Source: Collinsella tanakaei (GTDB lineage: Bacteria; Actinomycetota; Coriobacteriia; Coriobacteriales; Coriobacteriaceae). Taken from it: 64,000 nt of DNA. Under the pieces are notes generated by a model, which made no database searches, was not told the origin of the DNA, and saw only the letters and a program-made list of their open reading frames with translations. Shown in pieces: positions 16,894-24,900 of the stretch. The position numbers were made by a program, and so were the translations under genes. The stretch is taken from the NCBI RefSeq assembly GCF_016902615.1, contig NZ_JACJMB010000008.1, positions 27,328 through 91,327 on the forward strand, in the 5' to 3' direction. The stretch's first letter is position 1, and each line of letters begins with the position of its first letter.

Positions 16894-18039
16894 ATGGGTT
16901 TGATTCAGAAAAAAGACGAAGACGAGGTCATCGAGGGCATTGAGGTCATCGAGCGCTCCGATGAGCCCGACGATCTCCCGCAAACGGAGTACGACCTGGT
17001 CGGGGGCAAGACCGCTGAGGACATCTCGGGTACGACCGAGGCACGTGAGCAGGCGAACTCGCTCGACCTCACGCCCGATCCGGAGCTTATGGGCGATGAT
17101 GCCGAGGCGAAGGCAGCCGAGGGGCCGGAGAAGCCGAAGCACGCCGCCGAGCCTGCGGGCACCGATCCGAAGAAGCCGGAGGCCACCTCGGGCAACGGTG
17201 ACGGCCATGCCCCGAAGCGCGGCCTGTTCATCGCCATCGCCGTTATCGCGGTGATTGTCGCCGCGGTCGCCGGCTACTTTGTCGGCCACGGTGGCTTCGG
17301 TGCCGCCAGCCAGGGTGCCTCCTCGGCGTCGCTCACCGAGGACCAGCTCGATACCGTCATCGCGAGCTACACGTACAACGGCGCCTCGACGGACATCACC
17401 GCCCGCGAGGTCATCGAGTCCCAGTACAGCCTCGACGCGGTCAAGCAGGATGACGGCACCTACCCGACGCCTGCGGCCGACTCCGCGCTCGCCTATGCGC
17501 GCAACCACATCATGCTCGCCGAGGCCGAGACGCGCGGCATCACCGTCTCGGATGACGAGATGACCGAGTTCGCCGAGAGCTCCATCGGCACCTCCGACTA
17601 CGCGGAGATGGCCGAGAACTACAACCTGACCGAGGACCAGGCGCGCGAGGTCGTGCGCCAGCAGGCGACGCTGCAGAAGCTCTACAAGCAGATCGTGCCC
17701 GAGACGAACGCCTCGGTCCCGACGGCTCCCACCGAGCCTGCAAGCGGCGACAACTCCGAGCGCTCCAAGGACTACGCGGACTACATCATCGGCCTTCTGG
17801 GCGACGAGTGGGATGCGAACGCGAACACCTGGGCGTCCGAGGACGGCCCGTTCTACTCCGCGTTGTCCGGAACCGACTTCACGGCTGATTCCGCGAGCTA
17901 TGATGAGGCTCTCACGGCGTACTACACCGCCTACCAGGAGTATGCGGAGCAGGCCGGCGATGCCCAGACCGCGTGGAGCGATTTCCGGGACAGCCTGTAC
18001 GCCAACGCCGACATCCAGCTGTTCGGCCTGTACGTCTAA
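16894..18039 (+). CDS. Membrane-anchored SurA-N-like protein
   Basis: The ATG at 16894 is set by AAGGAG at 16878-16883 and gives 381 residues. Residues 1-108 are an acidic, Pro-rich cytoplasmic region (EDEVIEGIEVIERSDEPDD). One transmembrane helix spans about 110-128 (FIAIAVIAVIVAAVAGYFVG). The rest is extracytoplasmic, helical and acidic. The segment ALAYARNHIMLAEAETRGITVSDDEM, here split, resembles the helical chaperone domain of SurA/PrsA foldases, but no parvulin domain follows. A role in folding exported proteins is possible but unproven. Its stop overlaps the start of the next gene (TAATG). Confidence 0.75.
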   Translation: MGLIQKKDEDEVIEGIEVIERSDEPDDLPQTEYDLVGGKTAEDISGTTEAREQANSLDLTPDPELMGDDAEAKAAEGPEKPKHAAEPAGTDPKKPEATSGNGDGHAPKRGLFIAIAVIAVIVAAVAGYFVGHGGFGAASQGASSASLTEDQLDTVIASYTYNGASTDITAREVIESQYSLDAVKQDDGTYPTPAADSALAYARNHIMLAEAETRGITVSDDEMTEFAESSIGTSDYAEMAENYNLTEDQAREVVRQQATLQKLYKQIVPETNASVPTAPTEPASGDNSERSKDYADYIIGLLGDEWDANANTWASEDGPFYSALSGTDFTADSASYDEALTAYYTAYQEYAEQAGDAQTAWSDFRDSLYANADIQLFGLYV

Positions 18040-19271
18040 TGGCGGCCCGTCTATCCATCCTTATCAGTTCCTGCTTGCTTGGAGCCCCTTGTCGCTACGA
18101 CGGGGGCTCCAAGCCCGATTTAGCGGTGGAGCGCCTGGCGCGGCGCATCGAGTGCGCGGGCGGGGCCGTTGCGCGCGCCTGCCCCGAGATGCTGGGCGGC
18201 CTTACCTGCCCGCGGGTGCCCGCTGAGCGGCGAGGTACGCGCGTGGTGGCAGCCGATGGGCGCGACGTGACCGCCGCATACCGTACCGGCGCCGACCGCA
18301 CGCTTGAAATCGCACGGCGGGCGGGTGCGCGTCTTGCTATCCTGAAGGCGAAAAGCCCGTCGTGCGGCACGGGCCGCATCTACGACGGTACGTTTTCCGG
18401 CACGCTCGTGCCGGGAGATGGCGTATGTGCCGAGCTGTTGGAGCAGGAGGGATTCATCGTGGTTGATGAGGAGCTGGTGCGGTTCTGCGAGCCGAGCTTC
18501 GAGCATCCGGTAGCGATCGTGTTGGGGAGCGGCTTGGGTGCCCTTGCCGACCGTGTGCGTCCGGTGCGCCGCATTCCCTATGAGGATATCGAGGGGTTCC
18601 CGCATGAGGCGATTCCCGTGGAGGGGCATCGCTTCGAGGTCATCGTCGGCACGATCGACGAGGTCCCCGTCGTGGTCTATCCGGGGCGCGTGCATCTGTA
18701 CCAGGGGTATTCCGCGCTCGAGGTCACCTCGCTTGTCCGCCATGCGCACCGTCTGGGTTGCCGCGACATCATCTTGACCTGCGCCTCGGGCGCGGCGGGA
18801 GATATCGCGCCCGGTACGGTCGGTCTCATCTGCGATCAGATGAACCTCACGGGCGTGAACCCGCTCGCGAGCGCCGAGTGCGTCGCGGCTGCCGAGATCG
18901 AGAGCCCCTTCGTGGCGATGACGGGCGCCTACTCGAGCTATCTCGCCGAGTTCGCCCGGGCAGCCGCCGACGATGCGGGTATCGAGCTTGCCGAGGGCGT
19001 GTATGCGGGTCTGCTCGGTCCGACCTACGAGACGGCGGCCGAGGTCGCCGCGCTGCGTGCGCTCGGTGCCGATTTCATCGGCATGTCGACGGTGTGCGAG
19101 GCCATCATGGCCCATGCGCTCGGAATGGAGCTGCTCGGGCTCACGCTCGTGACGAATCGGGCGGGCGGCGCGGGCAACGCGCACGATGAGGTGCTCGCCA
19201 AGGCCGACGAGTGCGGTGGCGCCGCCTGCGACGTCATCATGGGCGTGCTGCGCTACCTCGGTCGCCGCTGA
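18039..19271 (+). CDS. DUF523 (TudS-like desulfidase) fused to purine nucleoside phosphorylase
   Basis: 410 residues, two domains in one frame. Residues 1-150 are DUF523: SSCLLGAPCRYDG with Cys12, CPEMLGGL with Cys48 and KSPSCG with Cys109. Members of this family (TudS) are Fe-S thiouracil desulfidases whose cluster is held by three conserved Cys. Residues 155-410 are a trimeric-type purine nucleoside phosphorylase: VLGSGLGALAD, GRVHLYQGYS, DQMNLTGVNPL, GLLGPTYETAAEV, FIGMSTVCEAIMA and TNRAGG. The usual EVIVARH and TNAAG phrases are altered to EAIMAHA and TCASGAAG. The fusion suggests removal of sulfur and release of the base from thio-nucleosides, which is an inference. The start overlaps the previous stop, so the genes are coupled. 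The fusion is not a frameshift artefact because the frame is continuous. Confidence 0.9.
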   Translation: MAARLSILISSCLLGAPCRYDGGSKPDLAVERLARRIECAGGAVARACPEMLGGLTCPRVPAERRGTRVVAADGRDVTAAYRTGADRTLEIARRAGARLAILKAKSPSCGTGRIYDGTFSGTLVPGDGVCAELLEQEGFIVVDEELVRFCEPSFEHPVAIVLGSGLGALADRVRPVRRIPYEDIEGFPHEAIPVEGHRFEVIVGTIDEVPVVVYPGRVHLYQGYSALEVTSLVRHAHRLGCRDIILTCASGAAGDIAPGTVGLICDQMNLTGVNPLASAECVAAAEIESPFVAMTGAYSSYLAEFARAAADDAGIELAEGVYAGLLGPTYETAAEVAALRALGADFIGMSTVCEAIMAHALGMELLGLTLVTNRAGGAGNAHDEVLAKADECGGAACDVIMGVLRYLGRR

Positions 19272-19328
19272 GAAGTTTCGTTGGCCATGCTGTGATGCGC
19301 AATCGCGCGATTCGGAAGGATTTGACAC

Positions 19329-19802
19329 ATGATTTACGGTTCTCTTGCCGATCTGGCCCGTTACCGCGGCATGTCGCGCGGTCTTGACGTGTTAATCGAG
19401 TGGCTTCGCGACAACGACCCCAGCTCGTTGGAGGTGGGCAGCCACCCGATTTGCGGCGACAAGGTCTACGCGAACGTGATGGAGGCGACCACGCGACCCG
19501 AGGAGGGCGCGCACCACGAGTGCCACCATCGCTATCACGACCTGCAGATCGACATTTCCGGCCGCGAGGCTTTCAAGGTTGCTCTCGGTGCGCAGACGAT
19601 GGTCGAGCCGTATGATGCGGCAGGCGACTTCGAGCTCATGGATGCCGAAGGGGCCATCGCCGGCGATCTTGCTGATGGCAAGTTCGCCATCTTCGTGGTG
19701 GGGGAGCCCCACATGCCGACGCTTCAGTACGGCGTGGACGGACCCCGGCCGGTCAAGAAGATCTGCTTTAAGATCCTGGCCGATGAGTTTTGGGATGAGT
19801 AG
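19329..19802 (+). CDS. YhcH/YjgK/YiaL family cupin-like protein
   Basis: 157 residues, normal length for the family (E. coli YhcH, NanQ, is 154). Conserved phrases are the opening MIYGSLADL, the metal-site region HECHHRYHDLQIDISG with several His, a central FELMDAEG and the C-terminal PHMPTLQYG and VKKICFKI. The fold is a double-stranded beta helix with bound metal. Members act on sugar acids or anomers (sialic acid in E. coli). It stands alone between the PNP fusion and a tRNA gene, upstream of the amino-sugar PTS, which fits a sugar-processing role. Confidence 0.88.
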   Translation: MIYGSLADLARYRGMSRGLDVLIEWLRDNDPSSLEVGSHPICGDKVYANVMEATTRPEEGAHHECHHRYHDLQIDISGREAFKVALGAQTMVEPYDAAGDFELMDAEGAIAGDLADGKFAIFVVGEPHMPTLQYGVDGPRPVKKICFKILADEFWDE

Positions 19803-19891
19803 ATTTCTCGATTACCAAAACACCCCTTGCGCAAACAGCGGTTTGGCCGTACTATAACAAGCCGTCGGACATCCGTCCGACCGATTGACAA

Positions 19892-19967
19892 GCCAACGTG
19901 GCTCAGCTGGTAGAGCAACGCACTCGTAATGCGTGGGTCAGCGGTTCGAATCCGCTCGTTGGCTCCA
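19892..19967 (+). tRNA. tRNA-Thr (CGU)
   Basis: Full cloverleaf: acceptor GCCAACG/CGTTGGC, D arm GCTC...GAGC, anticodon stem ACGCA/TGCGT with loop CTCGTAA (anticodon CGT), and T arm AGCGG-TTCGAAT-CCGCT. The discriminator base is T and CCA is encoded at 19965-19967. A terminator follows. Confidence 0.97.
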
Positions 19968-19979
19968 TCGAATTCAAAG

Positions 19980-20004
19980 AGGCTCCTGAAAAGGGGCCTT
20001 TTTT
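19980..20004 (+). terminator. Terminator of the tRNA gene
   Basis: AGGCTCC pairs with GGGGCCT across a 6-base loop and runs directly into T6. Confidence 0.8.
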
Positions 20005-20526
20005 CGTGCCGAGAGGTGACGATCGAGATGCGGGCATTCACGCTCCCGTGAAATCTTGGCAAACGCTGATCGCAACATGTCGTCATCGACGCGCCGCGCC
20101 ATCCCCGTCCATGCGCGCGGTGCGCGGTCATGCCGCGCACCATTGGGGACGCAGACAGGGAAAGCGGGTCCCATGAGAAGGATTCCAGTTTCCATATTGC
20201 GCGGCCGTTTCATACCAGTGTCGTGTTCATCACATACCTGCTACTATTGTGATGCACAAAAATCTGCATATAAGACGCATAACTTTCTGCCTCTGGCCAA
20301 AACGGAATGTGACACTTTGCCACGAATAGATGGGGAAATGGCAGGTCGCATGAGGGCAATTCAGATGAACGGTATAAATTACCCTGTGAACGGAAAAAGA
20401 CTCCGCCTACGCGAAAGCACACGGAGAACACTTCAACACCTGCTAGAATATAGCCACACGTTATGTGGTTACTACCAGTTAAGCAGATGGGGTGTCCACT
20501 GGTCGCCTCGAGGAAAGGTGGTTTGC
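20005..20526 (+). other. AT-richer leader region upstream of the PTS operon
   Basis: About 520 bases without a supported gene. Its 3' half (about 20200-20460) is clearly more AT-rich than neighbouring DNA. It holds the promoter and operator described separately, and an imperfect inverted repeat of GTGCGCGG-like sequence around 20113-20137. Nothing else is recognisable. Confidence 0.4.
20441..20477 (+). promoter_or_regulatory. PTS operon promoter with GntR-type operator
   Basis: TGCTAGAAT (20441-20449) is an extended -10. Just downstream, TGGTTACTACCA (20466-20477) is an inverted repeat with TGGT/ACCA half-sites, resembling HutC/NagR operators (TGGTxxxxACCA class). The HutC-type regulator at 24016 is the likely ligand-responsive repressor. 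Assignment is by resemblance only. Confidence 0.5.
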
Positions 20527-20964
20527 ATGATTGGATTCATCCTGACGGGTCACGGCCAGTTCTCGAATGGCCTCGCGAGCGCTATCGACATGGTCGCGGG
20601 CGACCAGCCGGCGTTCCAGATCGTCCCCTTCGAGGGCTCCCAGGCCGCTACCTACGGCGATGACCTGCGTGCCGCCATCTTCGCGATGCGCGCCGAGACC
20701 GACGGCGTCCTGGTGTTCGTCGACCTTCTGGGCGGCACCCCGTTCAACCAGGCCATGATGATTTCTCAGGACATCGCCGACGTCGAGGTCGTGACGGGCG
20801 CCAACCTGCCGATGCTCATCGAGCTGCTGCTCACCCGCGGTGCCGGCTCCACGCTCGCCGAGCTCGCCGACCAGGCCGTGACCGTCGGCCAGACCGGCAT
20901 CGTCCACCGTCGCCTCGAGCCGATCGTCGTCGAGGACGAGACCGATGATGAGGACGGCATTTAA
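20527..20964 (+). CDS. agaF: PTS mannose/N-acetylgalactosamine family subunit IIA
   Basis: IIA accepts phosphate from HPr and passes it to IIB. The 145-residue protein starts MIGFILTGHGQFSNGL, placing the phosphorylated His at position 9. It continues with VDLLGGTPFNQAMM, the typical mannose-class IIA phrase. The start at 20527 follows GAGGAAAGG. It overlaps the next start by one base. The substrate (N-acetylgalactosamine) is inferred from nearby agaS, nagA, tagatose kinase and aldolase genes, not from this sequence. Confidence 0.9.
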   Translation: MIGFILTGHGQFSNGLASAIDMVAGDQPAFQIVPFEGSQAATYGDDLRAAIFAMRAETDGVLVFVDLLGGTPFNQAMMISQDIADVEVVTGANLPMLIELLLTRGAGSTLAELADQAVTVGQTGIVHRRLEPIVVEDETDDEDGI

Positions 20965-21251
20965 TGAGTGGTGACTTCCTGCAGAGCGTTCTCGCGTCTT
21001 CGGTGGCGCTGCTCATCCTGCTCGCCATCATGGGCGTGGTCTACGTCATCTGGACGCAGGTCGGCCTCAAGAAGAAGCGCGAGTACTTCAAGGAGGTTCA
21101 CACCGAGCTCGCCCCCGGACAGAAGATCATGTTCGGTGGCGGCATCTACGGCATCGTCAAGAGCATCAACGGCGATGTCGTCGAGGTGAAGGTCCGTTCC
21201 GGCGCGGTGCTGGACGTCTCCCGGTATGCCATCCAGGAGATCGTGAAGTAA
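20964..21251 (+). CDS. YajC-like small membrane protein inside PTS operon
   Basis: 95 residues: one N-terminal transmembrane helix (about 10-30, VALLILLAIMGVVYVIW), then KKKREYF and the YajC core LAPGQKIMFGGGIYGIV followed by VVEVKV. YajC normally accompanies SecDF in the Sec system. Here its ATG overlaps the IIA stop (TAATG) and IIB follows after about 100 bases, so it is embedded in a PTS operon. It may assist insertion or assembly of the IIC/IID membrane complex; this is inferred from position only. Confidence 0.85.
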   Translation: MSGDFLQSVLASSVALLILLAIMGVVYVIWTQVGLKKKREYFKEVHTELAPGQKIMFGGGIYGIVKSINGDVVEVKVRSGAVLDVSRYAIQEIVK

Positions 21252-21350
21252 CCGATCTGACTCCCTTTGGTTTTCATCGGGCGCAAGCGCCCGTGTAAAG
21301 CACTGGTACGTATAAGCCATTCGAAAGCAAAAGAAAGGATGCGTACGAAC

Positions 21351-21833
21351 ATGGCAGAGCCCAACATTCTCCTTACCCGTATCGATAACCGTCTGATTCA
21401 TGGCCAGGTCGCCACCCAGTGGAACTCCACCATCGGCGCCAACCTCATCCTCGTCGCCAACGACGAGGTGTCCACCAACACCATGCGTCAGAACCTCATG
21501 AAGATGGCGGCCCCGGCGGGCGTCGCCACCCGCTTCTTCTCGGTGCAGCACACCATCGACATCATTTCGAAGGCGTCGCCCAAGCAGAAGATTTTCATCG
21601 TGGCCGAGACTCCGCAGGACGTGCTGAAGCTCGTCAAGGGTGGAGTGCCTATAAAGAAGGTAAACATCGGCAACATGCACATGTCGGAAGGGAAGCGGCA
21701 GGTTGCAACGTCGGTCGCCGTTGACGACGCCGACGTCGCCGCTTTCAAGGAGCTTCAGGATTTGGGGGTGGAACTGGAGATCAGGCGTGTTCCGAGCACG
21801 CCGGTCGAGGACACGGACAAGCTGTTCGCCTAA
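21351..21833 (+). CDS. agaV: PTS mannose/N-acetylgalactosamine family subunit IIB
   Basis: IIB takes the phosphate from IIA and transfers it to the incoming sugar. ATG 21351 with AAGAAAGGA upstream gives 160 residues. The phospho-acceptor phrase is RIDNRLIHGQV, with His near position 15. NDEVSTNTMRQNLMKMAAP and GNMHMSEGKRQ follow, as in AgaV/AgaB and SorB-class IIB. It precedes IIC and IID. Substrate inferred from the locus. Confidence 0.9.
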   Translation: MAEPNILLTRIDNRLIHGQVATQWNSTIGANLILVANDEVSTNTMRQNLMKMAAPAGVATRFFSVQHTIDIISKASPKQKIFIVAETPQDVLKLVKGGVPIKKVNIGNMHMSEGKRQVATSVAVDDADVAAFKELQDLGVELEIRRVPSTPVEDTDKLFA

Positions 21834-21938
21834 ATCGCGCGCAGTTCCGTGTGCTCCGCGCACAGGTTCGCATGTAGCCTCGGTGCGCAACGTACGTATT
21901 GATTCCTACGTAGAAAACATCTGAAAGGAGGAGCATAG

Positions 21939-22739
21939 ATGGACGTCTCGATTGTTCAGATTGTTCTGGTCTTCCTGGTCACGTTTGTCGCGGCTATCGA
22001 TCAGTTCGACTTCCTCGAGTCGCTGTACCAGCCCATCGTCACCGGCCCCATCATCGGCGCTATCCTCGGCGATGTGAACACCGGCCTTGTCGTCGGCGGT
22101 ACGTATCAGCTCATGACCATCGGTAACATGCCGATCGGAGGTGCCCAGCCGCCTAACGCGGTCATCGGCGGCATCATGGCTGCCGTGTTCGCCTGCACGC
22201 TCGACATGGACGTCAACCTGGCTGTCGCCACCGCGATCCCGTTCGCGCTGCTCGGCCAGTACGGCGTGACCCTGTTCTTCACGCTGCGCGCTCCGCTGCT
22301 CGAGTTCTTCCGTGGCTGCGCTGAGAAGGCTGACACCAAGGGCATCACCAAGTGGACGGTCATCTCCGAGGTCATCCTCGGCCTGATCTTCGCCGCGATC
22401 GTGACCCTGTTCTTCATCGGCGGCCAGACCTTCGGCCAGACCGTGGTCGACGCCATCCCCGAGTGGCTCAACAACGGCCTCACCGCCGCTGGCAACATGA
22501 TGAAGTTCGTCGGCTTCGCCATCCTGCTCAAGGTTATGATGAGCCGCGACATGTGGGCCTTCTTCCTCATGGGCTTTGGCCTCGCCGTCATCGGCGCGAA
22601 CATCACCACCATCGGCAGCTCCGCGATCCTGCTCGTTCTTACGTTCATCGGCTTCGGCATCGCTTTCTGGGACTTCCAGCAGCAGACCGAGCTGAAGGGC
22701 GCTGCGCTTGACGGAGGTGACTTCAGCGATGGCATCTAA
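21939..22739 (+). CDS. agaW: PTS mannose/N-acetylgalactosamine family subunit IIC
   Basis: 266 residues, one of the two membrane subunits forming the sugar channel. It has the family opening VQIVLVFLVTFVAAIDQFDF. GPIIGAILGDVNTGLVVGGTYQL and GGAQPPNAVIGGIMA follow (given in parts), then several helices. AAAGGAGG lies just upstream of the ATG at 21939. The stop overlaps the IID start by 11 bases. Confidence 0.92.
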   Translation: MDVSIVQIVLVFLVTFVAAIDQFDFLESLYQPIVTGPIIGAILGDVNTGLVVGGTYQLMTIGNMPIGGAQPPNAVIGGIMAAVFACTLDMDVNLAVATAIPFALLGQYGVTLFFTLRAPLLEFFRGCAEKADTKGITKWTVISEVILGLIFAAIVTLFFIGGQTFGQTVVDAIPEWLNNGLTAAGNMMKFVGFAILLKVMMSRDMWAFFLMGFGLAVIGANITTIGSSAILLVLTFIGFGIAFWDFQQQTELKGAALDGGDFSDGI

Positions 22740-23808
22740 TGAGTTCGTTATCCCCGAGCGCTATGAGGATCTGACTCCGGCTCCGCAGGTCGACAACAAG
22801 ACCCTGAACCGCATGGCCCTGCGCTCCTACTGGCTCCAGTCTTCGTTCAACTACGAGACCATGCAGTCCGGCGGCTGGCTGTTCGCCATGATTCCGGGCC
22901 TGGAGAAGGTGCACACCAACAAGCACGACCTGTCGGTGTCGATGTACCACAACCTGGACTTCATCAACACCCACCCGTTCCTGGTCACCTTCGTCATGGG
23001 TATCGTTCTGTCCCTCGAGCAGAACAAGATGGACATCCAGACCATCCGCGCCGTCCGCATCTCCGCGGCCTCCCCGCTGGGCGGCATCGGTGACGCTCTG
23101 TTCTGGCTGACGCTCGTGCCTATCACGGCCGGCATCACCTCGAACATGGCTATCGACGGCAACCTCGCCGCCCCGATCATCTTCCTGGTCATCTTCAACA
23201 TCTGCCAGGCCGCTCTGCGCTTTGGCCTCATGAAGTGGTCCTACAGCGTTGGTACCAGCGCGATCGACTCGCTGACCGCCAACATGCAGGCATTCACCCG
23301 CGCTGCTTCCATCCTCGGTTGCTTCGTGGTCGGCTGCCTGACCGTGACCATGGGCACCACGCAGATCAACCTGATGATCCCCAACGGCACCACCCGCGGT
23401 CTTGCCGCCACGACGATCGTCGTCTCCAACGAGGAGGCGGAGAACTTCGCCGACGCTGCTATCGACACCGAGACCGCCGAGCCCGGCACCATCGGTATGA
23501 CCGATATGGATGGCGCTGCTCTGACCGCCTCTGATGCTGACGGCAACGCCGTCGAGACCGGCATCGTCGACCTGGGCAATGGCATGAGCCAGGTCACCTA
23601 CGGCACCGTTACCGAGACGGACGTGAACTACTCTGTGGCTTCCACGCTCGACTCCGTCCTGCCGAAGCTCATCCCGCTCATGCTCGTGCTCCTGCTGTAC
23701 TTCCTGTTTGCCAAGAAGAACTTCACGCCGCTCAAGGGCATTCTCGTGCTGTTCCTCCTCGGCATCCTGGGTGCTGGCCCGTTCGGTCTGTGGCCGAACA
23801 TCTGGTAA
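22729..23808 (+). CDS. agaE: PTS mannose/N-acetylgalactosamine family subunit IID with acidic insertion
   Basis: IID is the second membrane subunit. The ATG at 22729 lies inside the end of IIC with ACGGAGG upstream. The product is 359 residues, longer than the roughly 265-285 usual for AgaE/ManZ. The core is typical: LRSYWLQSSFNYE, GGWLFAMIPGL, FINTHPFL, VRISAASPLGGIGDALFW and the late LDSVLPKLIPL. Residues about 220-300 form an extra, acidic, Thr/Ala/Gly-rich segment between the penultimate soluble loop and that last motif. Two hairpins follow the stop. Confidence 0.92.
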   Translation: MASNEFVIPERYEDLTPAPQVDNKTLNRMALRSYWLQSSFNYETMQSGGWLFAMIPGLEKVHTNKHDLSVSMYHNLDFINTHPFLVTFVMGIVLSLEQNKMDIQTIRAVRISAASPLGGIGDALFWLTLVPITAGITSNMAIDGNLAAPIIFLVIFNICQAALRFGLMKWSYSVGTSAIDSLTANMQAFTRAASILGCFVVGCLTVTMGTTQINLMIPNGTTRGLAATTIVVSNEEAENFADAAIDTETAEPGTIGMTDMDGAALTASDADGNAVETGIVDLGNGMSQVTYGTVTETDVNYSVASTLDSVLPKLIPLMLVLLLYFLFAKKNFTPLKGILVLFLLGILGAGPFGLWPNIW

Positions 23809-23819
23809 AACGCTCTCTT

Positions 23820-23851
23820 GTGTCCGGGAGCGCCTAAGCGCTTCCGGACAC
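23820..23851 (+). terminator. Hairpin after PTS operon
   Basis: GTGTCCGG-g-AGCGC pairs with GCGCT-t-CCGGACAC around a CTAA loop. No T tract; a second, better terminator follows at 23877. Confidence 0.6.
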
Positions 23852-23876
23852 GCTGAAGCTTTCCGGCTCATGTGTT

Positions 23877-23914
23877 GGCCGCGCCCCGCACGCGTTGAGG
23901 GACGCGGCCTTTTT
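23877..23914 (+). terminator. Intrinsic terminator before gntR
   Basis: GGCCGCGCCCC pairs imperfectly with GGGACGCGGCC and is followed by TTTTTC. It separates the PTS operon from the regulator gene. Confidence 0.8.
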
Positions 23915-24015
23915 CATCCCGAGGGTGAAATAGCCGGGGTAGATTTTGAATCTTGCCGCGTGCAGAATCTTTCCCGGTTGTTGCACCCGTGCGTTTAGGT
24001 AAAGGAGGGTGGCGA

Positions 24016-24750
24016 ATGGCCATCGGTGCGCGCAGACAGCCGCTGTACGACCAGCTGGTCGACATCCTGACCGAAAAGATCGAGCACGAGTATCGTCCCG
24101 GCGACCTTATGCCCTCCGAGCGCGACCTGTCGAAGCACTACGGGCTGTCCCGCACGACGGTTCGCCTTGCGCTGCAGGAGCTTGAGCGCTTGGGTCTGGT
24201 GGTGCGCCAGCACGGGCGCGGCACCTTCGTCGCCGACCGCTCGGTCCAGACGACCAATCTCTCCCAGACGTACAGCTTTACCGAGCAGATGCGCGAGATG
24301 GGGCGCGATCCTGAGACCACCATTCTCGAGTTCGCCGAGATCGAGGCGGACAAGAACCTCGCGGAGAACTTGCGGACGAGAATCGGCGACAAGCTCTTTA
24401 AGATCAAGCGCCTGCGTATCGCCGACGGCATGCCGATGATGGTCGAGCGCACCTACCTGCCGGTGCGCAAGTTCATGTCGCTCAAGTGCCCGATGCTCGA
24501 GAACGCATCGCTCTACCACGTGATCGAGGTGGACTTCCACGAGAAGATCCGCGTGGCAGAGGAGGAGTTCTTCGCGAGCATAGCGCGCCCGGCGGACGCC
24601 CATCTGCTGGGGATCGGCGAGGGCGCCCCTGTGCTCGACCTCGTACGCACGACCTACGACATGGGCAACGAGATTATCGAGTACACCCTCTCGGTGGCTC
24701 GTGCCGACCAGTTCAAATATAAGATCTACCACTATCGTTCTGAAGGATAG
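24016..24750 (+). CDS. GntR/HutC-family transcriptional regulator
   Basis: 244 residues, ATG 24016 behind AAAGGAGGG. Residues 10-75 are the GntR winged helix: YDQLVDILTEKIEHEYRPGD, then LMPSERDLSKHYGLSRTTVR. The rest is a UTRA ligand domain (IKRLRIADGMPMMVERTYLP, DLVRTTYDMGNEIIEYT). HutC members such as NagR and DasR sense amino-sugar phosphates. Position between the PTS genes and agaS/nagA makes it the probable regulator of this locus, perhaps through the TGGT-N4-ACCA site at 20466. agaS starts 150 bases downstream. Confidence 0.9.
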   Translation: MAIGARRQPLYDQLVDILTEKIEHEYRPGDLMPSERDLSKHYGLSRTTVRLALQELERLGLVVRQHGRGTFVADRSVQTTNLSQTYSFTEQMREMGRDPETTILEFAEIEADKNLAENLRTRIGDKLFKIKRLRIADGMPMMVERTYLPVRKFMSLKCPMLENASLYHVIEVDFHEKIRVAEEEFFASIARPADAHLLGIGEGAPVLDLVRTTYDMGNEIIEYTLSVARADQFKYKIYHYRSEG

Positions 24751-24900
24751 ACAGCATGGATACGGCGCGGTATGCCGGGCGGGCCCGATCGGTTGGGGCC
24801 TCCGGAGCTGTGGGCACCGCAGACGCTCGTGTCCGCTCGGCAGACCGCTAAGCCCGAATAAGGGAGTCGGGCGCAGCCGAAAGAGAGCAAAGGAGTTGGA

